A stretch of 64,000 bases of DNA from Limnomonas spitsbergensis (Eukaryota > Chlorophyta > Chlorophyceae > Chlamydomonadales): the NCBI GenBank assembly GCA_037349105.1, contig JAYJMM010000019.1, positions 434,001 through 498,000 of the forward strand, read 5' to 3'. Under the pieces are notes generated by a model that saw nothing but the letters and a program-made list of their open reading frames with translations, made no database searches and had not been told where the DNA came from. The translations under genes were made by a program, and so were the position numbers. Of the stretch, positions 26,001 to 38,000 are shown one piece after another. The first letter of the stretch is position 1; each line of letters opens with the position of its first letter.

Positions 26001-29000
26001 GGGCGTCACCTTCCACCCCCTTCCTTGCCAAACCAACAAACTGCCCAACTGCCCAACCGCAGATGGTGTCCCTGCCGCATCTGGCAGAGATCACGGAAGA
26101 GGGCGTCACTTTCCACCCCCTTCCTTGCCAAACCAACAAACTGCCCAACTGCCCAACTGCAGATGGTGTCCCTGCTGCATCTGGCAGAGATCACGGAAGA
26201 GGGCGTCACCTTCCACCCCCTTCCTTGCCAAACCAACAAACTGTCCAACTGCCCAACCGCAGATGGTGTCCCTGCTGCATCAGGCAGAGATCACGGAAGA
26301 GGGCGTCACCTTTCACCCCCTTTACTGCCAAACCAACAAACTGCCCAACTGCCCAACCGCAGATGGTGTCCCTGCTGCATCTGGCAGAGATCACGGAAGA
26401 GGGCGTCACCTTCCACCCCCTTCCTTGCCAAACCAACAAACTGCCCAACTGCCCAACCGCAGATGGTGTCCCTGCTGCATCTGGCAGAGATCACGGAAGA
26501 GGGCGTCACCTTCCACCCCCTTCCTTGCCAAACCAACAAACTGCCCAACTGCCCAACCGCAGATGGTGTCCATGCTGCATCAGGCAGAGATCACGGAAGA
26601 GGGCGTCACCTCCCACCCCCTTCACTGCCAAACCAACAAACTGCCCAACCGCCCAACCGCAGATGGTGTCCCTGCTGCATCTGGCAGAGATCACGGAAGA
26701 GGGCGTCACCTTCCACCCCCTTCCTTGCCAAACCAACAAACTGCCCAACTGCCCAACCGCAGATGGTGTCCCTGCCGCATCTGGCAGAGATCACGGAAGA
26801 GGGCGTCACTTTCCACCCCCTTCCTTGCCAAACCAACAAACTGCCCAACTGCCCAACCGCAGATGGTGTCCCTGCTGCATCTGGCAGAGATCACGGAAGA
26901 GGGCGTCACCTTCCACCCCCTTCCTTGCCAAACCAACAAACTGCCCAACTGCCCAACCACAGATGGTGTCCCTGCTGCATCTGGCAGAGATCACGGAAGA
27001 GGGCGTCACCTTCCACCCCCTTCCTTGCCAAACCAACAAACTGCCCAACCGCCCAACCGCAGATGGTGTCCCTGCTGCATCTGGCAGAGATCACGGAAGA
27101 GGGCGTCACCTTCCACCCCCTTCCTTGCCAAACCAACAAACTGTCCAACTGCCCAACCGCAGATGGTGTCCCTGCTGCATCTGGCAGAGATCACGGAAGA
27201 GGGCGTCACCTTCCACCCCCTTCCTTGCCAAACCAAAAAACTGCCCAACTGCCCAACCGCAGATGGTGTCCATGCTGCATCAGGCAGAGATCACGGAAGA
27301 GGGCGTCACCTTCCACCCCCTTTACTGCCAAACCAACAAACTGTCCAACTGCCCAACCGCAGATGGTGTCCCTGCTGCATCAGGCAGAGATCACGGAAGA
27401 GGGCGTCACCTTCCACCCCCTTCACTGCCAAACCAACAAACTGCCCAACTGCCCAACCGCAGATGGTGTCCCTGCTGCATCTGGCAGAGATCACGGAAGA
27501 GGGCGTCACCCTCCACCCCCTTCCTTGCCAAACCAACAAACTGCCCGACTGCCCAACCGCAGATGGTGTCCCTGCTGCATCTGGCAGAGATCACGGAAGA
27601 GGGCGTCACCTTCCACCCCCTTCCTTGCCAAACCAACAAACTGTCCAACTGCCCAACCGCAGATGGTGTCCCTGCTGCATCAGGCAGAGATCACGGTAGA
27701 GGGCGTCACCTTTCACCCCCTTAACTGCCAAACCAACAAACTGCCCAACTGCCCAACCGCAGATGGTGTCCATGCTGCATCTGGCAGAGATCACGGAAGA
27801 GGGCGTCACCTTCCACCCCCTTTACTGCCAAACCAACAAACTGCCCAACTGCCCAACCGCAGATGGTGTCCCTGCTGCATCTGGCAGAGATCACGGAAGA
27901 GGGCGTCACCTTCCACCCCCTTCCTTGCCAAACCAACAAACTGCCCAACTGCCCAACCGCAGATGGTGTCCCTGCTGCATCTGGCAGAGATCACGGAAGA
28001 GGGCGTCACCTTCCACCCCCTTCACTGCCAAACCAACAAACTGCCCAACTGCCCAACCGCAGATGGTGTCCCTGCTGCATCTGGCAGAGATCACGGAAGA
28101 GGGCGTCACCCTCCACCCCCTTCCTTGCCAAACCAACAAACTGCCCGACTGCCCAACCGCAGATGGTGTCCCTGCTGCATCTGGCAGAGATCACGGAAGA
28201 GGGCGTCACCTTCCACCCCCTTCCTTGCCAAACCAACAAACTGTCCAACTGCCCAACCGCAGATGGTGTCCCTGCTGCATCAGGCAGAGATCACGGTAGA
28301 GGGCGTCACCTTTCACCCCCTTAACTGCCAAACCAACAAACTGCCCAACTGCCCAACCGCAGATGGTGTCCATGCTGCATCTGGCAGAGATCACGGAAGA
28401 GGGCGTCACCTTCCACCCCCTTTACTGCCAAACCAACAAACTGCCCAACTGCCCAACCGCAGATGGTGTCCCTGCTGCATCTGGCAGAGATCACGGAAGA
28501 GGGCGTCACCTTCCACCCCCTTCCTTGCCAAACCAACAAACTGCCCAACTGCCCAACCGCAGATGGTGTCCCTGCTGCATCTGGCAGAGATCACGGAAGA
28601 GGGCGTCACCTTCCACCCCCTTCCTTGCCAAACCAACAAACTGCCCAACTGCCCAACCGCAGATGGTGTCCCTGCTGCATCTGGCAGAGATCACGGAAGA
28701 GGGCGTCACTTTCCACCCCCTTCACTGCCAAACCAACAAACTGCCCAACCGCCCAACCGCAGATGGTGTCCCTGCTGCATCTGGCAGAGATCACGGAAGA
28801 GGGCGTCACCTTCCACCCCCTTCCTTGCCAAACCAACAAACTGTCCAACTGCCCAACCGCAGATGGTGTCCCTGCTGCATCTGGCAGAGATCACGGAAGA
28901 GGGCGTCACCTTCCACCCCCTTCCTTGCCAAACCAACAAACTGCCCAACTGCCCAACCGCAGATGGTGTCCCTGCTGCATCTGGCAGAGATCACGGAAGA

Positions 29001-32000
29001 GGGCGTCACCTTCCACCCCCTTCACTGCCAAACCAACAAACTGCCCAACTGCCCAACCGCAGATGGTGTCCCTGCTGCATCTGGCAGAGATCACGGAAGA
29101 GGGCGTCACCTTCCACCCCCTTCCTTGCCAAACCAACAAACTGCCCAACTGCCCAACCACAGATGGTGTCCCTGCTGCATCTGGCAGAGATCACGGAAGA
29201 GGGCGTCACCTTCCACCCCCTTCCTTGCCAAACCAACAAACTGCCCAACCGCCCAACCGCAGATGGTGTCCCTGCTGCATCTGGCAGAGATCACGGAAGA
29301 GGGCGTCACCTTCCACCCCCTTCCTTGCCAAACCATTAAACTGTCCAACTGCCCAACCGCAGATGGTGTCCCTGCTGCATCTGGCAGAGATCACGGAAGA
29401 GGGCGTCACCTTCCACCCCCTTCCTTGCCAAACCAACAAACTGCCCAACTGCCCAACCGCAGATGGTGTCCCTGCTGCATCTGGCAGAGATCACGGAAGA
29501 GGGCGTCACCTTCCACCCCCTTCCTTGCCAAACCAACAAACTGCCCAACTGCCCAACCGCAGATGGTGTCCCTGCTGCATCTGGCAGAGATCACGGAAGA
29601 GGGCGTCACTTTCCACCCCCTTCACTGCCAAACCAACAAACTGCCCAACCGCCCAACCGCAGATGGTGTCCCTGCTGCATCTGGCAGAGATCACGGAAGA
29701 GGGCGTCACCTTCCACCCCCTTCCTTGCCAAACCAACAAACTGTCCAACTGCCCAACCGCAGATGGTGTCCCTGCTGCATCTGGCAGAGATCACGGAAGA
29801 GGGCGTCACCTTCCACCCCCTTCCTTGCCAAACCAACAAACTGCCCAACTGCCCAACCGCAGATGGTGTCCCTGCTGCATCTGGCAGAGATCACGGAAGA
29901 GGGCGTCACCTTCCACCCCCTTCCTTGCCAAACCAACAAACTTCCCAACTGCCCAACCGCAGATGGTGTCCCTGCTGCATCTGGCAGAGATCACGGAAGA
30001 GGGCGTCACCTTCCACCCCCTTTACTGCCAAACCAACAAACTGCCCAACTGCCCAACCGCAGATGGTGTCCATGCTGCATCTGGCAGAGATCACGGAAGA
30101 GGGCGTCACCTTCCACCCCCTTCCTTGCCAAACCAACAAACTGCCCAACCGCCCAACCGCAGATGGTGTCCCTGCTGCATCTGGCAGAGATCACGGAAGA
30201 GGGCGTCACCTTCCACCCCCTTCCTTGCCAAACCAACAAACTGCCCAACTGCCCAACCGCAGATGGTGTCCCTGCTGCATCTGGCAGAGATCACGGAAGA
30301 GGGCGTCACCTTCCACCCCCTTCCTTGCCAAACCAACAAACTGCCCAACTGCCCAACCGCAGATGGTGTCCCTGCTGCATCTGGCAGAGATCACGGAAGA
30401 GGGCGTCACCTCCCACCCCCTTCACTGCCAAACCAACAAACTGCCCAACCGCCCAACCGCAGATGGTGTCCCTGCTGCATCTGGCAGAGATCACGGAAGA
30501 GGGCGTCACCTTCCACCCCCTTCCTTGCCAAACCAACAAACTGCCCAACTGCCCAACCGCAGATGGTGTCCCTGCTGCATCTGGCAGAGATCACGGAAGA
30601 GGGCGTCACCTTCCACCCCCTTCACTGCCAAACCAACAAACTGCCCATCTGCCCAACTGCAGATGGTGTCCCTGCTGCATCTGGCAGAGATCACGGGAGA
30701 GGGTGTCACCTTCCACCCCCTTCCTTGCCAAACCAACAAACTGTCCAACTGCCCAACCGCAGATGGTGTCCCTGCTGCATCTGCCAGAGATCACGGGAGA
30801 GGGCGTCACCTTCCACCCCCTTCCTTGCCAAACCAACAAACTGCCCAACTGCCCAACCGCAGATGGTGTCCCTGCTGCATCTGGCAGAGATCACGGAAGA
30901 GGGCGTCACCTTCCACCCCCTTCCTTGCCAAACCAACAAACTGCCCAACTGCCCAACCGCAGATGGTGTCCATGCTGCATCAGGCAGAGATCACAGAAGA
31001 GGGCGTCACCTTTCACCCCCTTTACTGCCAAACCAACAAACTGCCCAACTGCCCAACCGCAGATGGTGTCCCTGCTGCATCTGGCAGAGATCACGGAAGA
31101 AGGCGTCACCTTCCACCCCCTTCCTTGCCAAACCAACAAACTGCCCAACTGCCCAACCGCAGATGGTGTCCCTGCTGCATCTGGCAGAGATCACGGAAGA
31201 GGGCGTCACCTTCCACCCCCTTCACTGCCAAACCAACAAACTGCCCAACTGCCCAACTGCAGATGGTGTCCCTGCTGCATCTGGCAGAAAACGCGGGAGA
31301 GGGCGTCACCTTCCACCCCCTTCCTTGCCAAACCAACAAACTGTCCAACTGCCCAACCGCAGATGGTGTCCATGCTGCATCTGCCAGAGATCACGGGAGA
31401 GGGCGTCACCTTCCACCCCCTTCCTTGCCAAACCAACAAACTGCCCAACTGCCCAACCGCAGATGGTGTCCCTGCTGCATCTGGCAGAGATCACGGAAGA
31501 GGGCGTCACCTTCCACCCCCTTCCTTGCCAAACCAACAAACTGCCCAACTGCCCAACCGCAGATGGTGTCCATGCTGCATCTGGCAGAGATCACGGAAGA
31601 GGGCGTCACCTTCCACCCCCTTCACTGCCAAACCAACAAACTGCCCAACTGCCCAACCGCAGATGGTGTCCCTGCTGCATCTGGCAGAGATCACGGAAGA
31701 GGGCGTCACCTTCCACCCCCTTCACTGCCAAACCAACAAACTGCCCAACTGCCCAACTGCAGATGGTGTCCCTGCTGCATCTGGCAGAGATCACGGAAGA
31801 GGGCGTCACCTTCCACCCCCTTCCTTGCCAAACCAACAAACTGCCCAACTGCCCAACCGCAGATGGTGTCCCTGCTGCATCTGGCAGAGATCACGGAAGA
31901 GGGCGTCACCTTCCACCCCCTTCCTTGCCAAACCAACAAACTGCCCAACTGCCCAACCGCAGATGGTGTCCCTGCTGCATCTGGCAGAGATCACGGAAGA

Positions 32001-35000
32001 GGGCGTCACCTTCCACCCCCTTCCTTGCCAAACCAACAAACTATCCAACTGCCCAACCACAGATGGTGTCCCTGCTGCATCTGGCAGAGATCACGGAAGA
32101 GGGCGTCACCTTCCACCCCCTTTACTGCCAAACCAACAAACTGCCCAACCGCCCAACCGCAGATGGTGTCCCTGCTGCATCTGGCAGAGATCACGGAAGA
32201 GGGCGTCACCTTCCACCCCCTTCCTTGCCAAACCAACAAACTGCCCAACTGCCCAACCGCAGATGGTGTCCATGCTGCATCAGGCAGAGATCACGGTAGA
32301 GGGCGTCACCTTCCACCCCCTTTACTGCCAAACCAACAAACTGCCCAACTGCCCAACCGCAGATGGTGTCCCTGCTGCATCTGGCAGAGATCACGGAAGA
32401 GGGCGTCACCTTCCACCCCCTTCCTTGCCAAACCAACAAACTGCCCAACCGCCCAACCGCAGATGGTGTCCCTGCTGCATCTGGCAGAGATCACGGAAGA
32501 GGGCGTCACCTTCCACCCCCTTCCTTGCCAAACCAACAAACTGTCCAACTGCCCAACCGCAGATGGTGTCCCTGCTGCATCTGGCAGAGATCACGGAAGA
32601 GGGCGTCACCTCCCACCCCCTTCACTGCCAAACCAACAAACTGCCCAACCGCCCAACCGCAGATGGTGTCCCTGCTGCATCTGGCAGAGATCACGGAAGA
32701 GGGCGTCACCTTCCACCCCCTTCCTTGCCAAACCAACAAACTGTCCAACTGCCCAACCGCAGATGGTGTCCCTGCTGCATCTGGCAGAGATCACGGAAGA
32801 GGGCGTCACCTTCCACCCCCTTTACTGCCAAACCAACAAACTGCCCAACTGCCCAACCGCAGATGGTGTCCCTGCTGCATCTGGCAGAGATCACGGAAGA
32901 GGGCGTCACCTTCCACCCCCTTCCTTGCCAAACCAACAAACTGCCCAACTGCCCAACCGCAGATGGTGTCCCTGCTGCATCTGGCAGAGATCACGGAAGA
33001 GGGCGTCACCTTCCAGTCGCCGGTGGACGGCAGCAACATGCTGCTGACACCAGAGGAGTCCATCCAGATACAAAACAGGCTGGGTATGTGGTGACGAGTG
33101 AATGGTGGCTTGTTGGAGGCCGGTTGGTTGGTGGTGGGTGAATGGCAACATGGTGGGTGAGTGGTGCGTGATGGGTGAATGGTGGCGTGTTGGATGCCGG
33201 TTGGTTGGTGGTGAGTGAATGGTGGCATGCTGGGTGAGTGGTGAGTGGCGACGTGTGAGTTGTGGCTTGTTGGAGGCTGATTTGTTGGTCGTGGTTGAAT
33301 GGTGACATGCTGGGTGTTGGGTGGGTGGTGACGAGTGAATGGTGGCATGCTGGGTGAGTGGTGAGGGGTGAATGTTAGCAGCATGCTGCTGACTGTCAAC
33401 GACTCCATCCAGGTAAACCACCGGTCAGGTGAGTGGTGGCGGGTGAATGGTGGCGAATTGAGGCCAGGGATGGGCGCTGGGAAGAAGATGGGCAGGGAAG
33501 GAAGGCTGGTGCGAAGATCAACCAACCAACCAACCACCTCCAGGTACTTGCATCATACGCACTCGATTATATGGTCTGACCATTATGCATGATGCTGGAT
33601 CAACCAACTAACCAACCGACACCTGCAGGTGCTGATGTCATCATTGCGCTCGATGAGGTGGTCTCAGCCACCAAGCATGACGCTGGATCAACCAACTAAC
33701 CAACGGACACCTATCATCATGGCACTGGGTGATGCGATTCCCCCCACCATGCAGACTATCAGGTCAACCAACCAACCAACCAACCAACCAATTAAACAAC
33801 CAATTAAACCACCAACTAATCAACCACCCCCCTGCAGGTGCTGACATCATCATGGCACTGGATGACGTAGTGCCGGCCACTATGCAGAATCCGGCCAGAT
33901 TCGAGGAGGCCACGCACCGCACCACGAGGTAGGAGTAACAAAAGCGTGATGTTGCAATGCTGTTGAAGTGATGTCATCATCCAGGTTTCAGGGGGCCACA
34001 CACCGCACTGCCAGGTGGGTCAAAAACCTGACCATTAAGTGTGATCATGACGTGTCATCGTGCATAACGGCGCAGATGTGGCTTCGGCCCAGGCTGTGCT
34101 GTTTCCTGAACTCTCACGCCCCCCACGGGGTGTAACTTTCTTTCTTTCTTACTTTGTCATCGTGCATTGTGATCGTGCACTTTAATCGAGTATCGGCATT
34201 GGCCAGATTTCAGGAGGCCAAACACCACACCTCCAGCTACGAGTAACAAAAGTGTGATCATGGACTGTGATCATGGAGTGTGAGCGCCTTACGGAAATTT
34301 AAATGACAGGTCTTTGCATTCTCAAGCTTCACCTGAAATCTGAAACCAACCGCAGGTGGATCGATCGCTGCATCTCGGCGCACTCGCGTCCCAACGAGCA
34401 AAACCTGTTTGCCATCGTTCAAGGTCCGTATTAGGGGAGGATGCTGCTTGGAAGCTGCATGGCAGCTGTTAGGAATCCACCGGGAAGCTGTTTGGGGAGC
34501 TGATGGGCAGCCGTGAGGAGCTAGTTAATTTCTTTTGGTAGGCGGGAGGCGTGTCGCGTGCCAATCAGGCATAGCAGTCATTGTAAAACGCGTTAAAAAA
34601 AGGCATTCGATCAGAGGCGACCTGCCCATCATTTGCTAGTGTGTGTGTATGGGGGGGGTACGTGGTGGGCTTCCCTGCCACTGCAAAGGGATGGTCAATT
34701 CTATCATGGCAGTATCGTGGAGTAATCCTGGGTTGTACTTCTATGGCTAGCTATAATATCGTGCTACCAGGGCATTACAATCCAGCTTCACCAGTGCCAT
34801 ATCGTGCTACCTTGGTAGTGTGTGTATGGGGGGGGTACGTGGTGGGCTCTTCCTCCACTACAAAGGGATGGTCGATAATATCGTGGTAGTATCGTGGATT
34901 GATTGTTGATGGTACTACCATGGTAGTACAAGCCCGGTACAAGCCCGGTACAAGCCCGGTACAATCCAGCTTCACCAGTGCCATATCGTGCTGCCTTGGT

Positions 35001-38000
35001 AGTGTGATCCAACTTAACCTCTGCCGTATACACTACCTAACTTATGTTTGAGGCCACCTCATTCAAAGCACTTTGTTTGCCTCTTTCGGCGTGTGCATAT
35101 TTTGTCGGTGGCTTGGACCCTGCCCTTCATGCCGTTAGCATTCAGGACCAAGTTCGAAACAACTCGATTTCAAATATTGTAAAAACGCTTCGCCTCTTTC
35201 TTCTGGCGTGTATGTTTTAGGTGGCTTGGACCCAGCCCTTTGTGCTATTAGTATCCGGGACTTAGTTACAGGCAGCCCCATTTAAGGCATGTCTGTTTTT
35301 CTTCTTCTGGCGTGAGTGTGTTAAGGGGTCTTGGACCCTGCCCTTCGTGCCATCAGCATCACAGACCTGGTCCTTGGGTACCCCATGAAAAACACATATA
35401 TTTTGCTTCTTTTGGCGATTGTGTGTTTGTAGGTGGCTTGGACCCTGCCCTTCGTGCCATCAGTATCCGAGACCTGGTTGCACGTGACACGCCGGGATAC
35501 GCGATCGGAGGTCTGGCGGGCGGCGAGTCTAAAGACTCCTTCTGGCGAATGGTGGCCATCAGCGCTGCAGGTGAGGGAAGCTGGGGGGAAGCTGGAGGAA
35601 GCTGGCAGGAATATGGTTTAAACACTCCTTTGTGTAAATGGTGGACATCAGTGCTTCAGCTGAAGATCAGGAGGGAAGATGGGAGGAAGCTGGAGGGAAG
35701 GTGGGGGGGGGACTTGAAGGAGAGCTGCTGGCACCTGGGTTGAAGCTGAGAATAAGTGGGAAGAAGCTGGCAGGAGCAAAAAAATGGCTCCTTCCTGTGA
35801 ATGGTGTACATCCGCAGTGTAGGTGAGGAGCTGCATGGAAGCTGGGTGGAATATGTAGGGACTGGGTGGAATATGTAGGGACTGGGTGGAATATGTAGGG
35901 ACTGGGTGGAATATGTAGGGACTGGGTGGAATATGTAGGGACTGGGTGGAATATGTAGGGACTGGGTGGAATATGTAGGGACTGGGTGGAATATGTAGGG
36001 ACTGGGTGGAATATGTAGGGACTGGGTGGAATATGTAGGGACTGGGTGGAATATGTAGGGACTGGGTGGAATATGTAGGGACTGGGTGGAGCTGGGGGGA
36101 AGCTAGTGTGGAGATTACTTCTGGCCCATCATGTCCATTTTTGCTGCGTGCGAGGAGATATGTGGAAGCTGGGCGGAAGCTGGGGAGGGGGGGGCTGGAG
36201 GGAGGTTGGGAACCTGGGGCATTTGATTGAGCCTCACCTCAATGGACTGATGACAAGTGAAACCAACTTACACGTGAATTTTAAATCTTGCTGCCCCCGC
36301 CCACCTTACTCCTGAGACCTGACGTTGTTTCAACCCTTCCACCCCTCCTTCCCGCCCTACCCGTTCGTAGAAAATTGTCAGTTGATAGTAAAACCTGTAT
36401 TCCCCCCTAAGCTTGACACATGTTTCAACCTGCCCCTTTCCCCCCTCTCCCAGGCTTCACGTATGTTTTCGACCTGCCTCCCATTTCCCCGCCCTCCCTC
36501 CCCCTCACAGGCCTCCCCCCTGGGAAGCCCGCTGTGTGATGGATATCGGCTACCCCTCAGGCTTGACACTTGTTGTCAACCCTTCCCCCTCTCCCCCCCC
36601 CAGGCCTCCCCCCTGGCAAGCCCCGCTATGTGATGGGTATTGGCTACCCCCTGGACCTCGTGGTTTGCAGCGCCCTCGGTGCAGACATGTGAGAAGGGAT
36701 GAAACCAGGGCAATCATGTCGAAGTTCCGAGTCTTTAAAATAATAACCATCGTTAACGGGAGGGAATGCTGGGATTGCAGCGCCCTCGGTGCAGACATGT
36801 GAGAAGGGATGAAACCAGGGCAATCATGCCGAAGTTCCGAGTCTTTAAAATAATAACCATCGTTAACGGGAGGGAATGCTGGGATTGCAGCGCCCTCGGT
36901 GCAGACATGTGAGAAGGGATGAAACCAGGGCAATCATGCCGAAGTTCCGAGTCTTTAAGATAATAACCATCTTTAACGGGAGGGAATGCTGGGATTGCAG
37001 CGTCCTCGGTGCAGACATGTGAGATGGGTTGACCGGAAGTAGACGTGCTACATCTTGTTCATGATGGGCGAGATTGAGACGCTCCAGGTGATCAATCCTG
37101 TGGGTGGGATCCTGTGGGTGCTTGATGGCGCGCGCCTGCGCTCGATCTCTGGACTGCGAATCCCGACACTTTCGAACCCTCAACCATGATGTCGGACATG
37201 AAGCACCCCTCCTCTTGTTGTTCCACCCTAAACAGCCTCAACACCTCCTTACCCTGAACCCTAAACCCAAAGTATATTTTCGAGTCCCTGAGCCCCTAAA
37301 CCTCACACGTTTTCAAAACCTCAACCGTTATGCCAGGTATGACTCGGTGTACCCCACCCGTACCGCGCGCTTTGGAGTGGCTCTGGTGCCCGAGGGTGTC
37401 CTCAAGCTCAAGAACGCCGAGCATGCCAACGATTTCAGGTGGGAGAGGAGAGGGAGTAACCTGGTGGGAGGGAGGAGAGGGAGTAACCTGGTGGGAGGGA
37501 GGAGAGGGAGTAACCTGGTGGGAGGGAGGAGAGGGAGTAACCTGGTGGGAGGGAGGAGAGGGAGTAACCTGGTGGGAGGGAGGAGAGGGAGTAACCTGGT
37601 GGGAGGGAGGAGAGGGAGTACCCTGGTGGGAGGGAGGAGAGGGAGTAACCTGGTGGGAGGGAGGAGAGGGAGTACCCTGGTGGGAGGGAGGAGAGGGAGT
37701 ACCCTGGTGGGAGGGAGGAGAGGGAGTACCCTGGTGGGAGGGAGGAGAGGGAGTAACCTGGTGGTAGGGAGGAGAGGGAGTACCCTGGTGGGAGGGAGGA
37801 GAGGGAGTAACCTGGTGGTAGGGAGGAGAGGGAGTACCCTGGTGGGAGGGAGGAGAGGGAGTAACCTGGTGGGAGGGAGGAGAGGGAGTAACCTGGTGGG
37901 AGGGAGGAGAGGGAGTAACCTGGTGGGCGGGAGGAGAGGGAGTAACCTGGTGGGAGGGAGGAGAGGGAGTAACCTGGTGGGAGGGAGGAGAGGGAGTAAC

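Noticed and set aside
16482..29339. A 4285-codon open reading frame on the plus strand, and similar long frames over 16.5-33 kb
   Set aside because: It cycles through all three phases of the 100-bp unit because the unit has no stop codon. It overlaps the genuine QTRT1 intron 4 and has no domain apart from copies of the exon 5 peptide [17 protein letters not shown].
16531..32962. CRISPR array
   Set aside because: Units are uniform along their whole length with no unique spacers, the DNA is eukaryotic with spliceosomal introns, and there are no cas genes.
16531..32962. A tandem family of real exons coding a modular protein
   Set aside because: Copies have an acceptor but no recognisable donor, and 100 bp would shift the frame at each copy. 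The family enzyme has this segment once.
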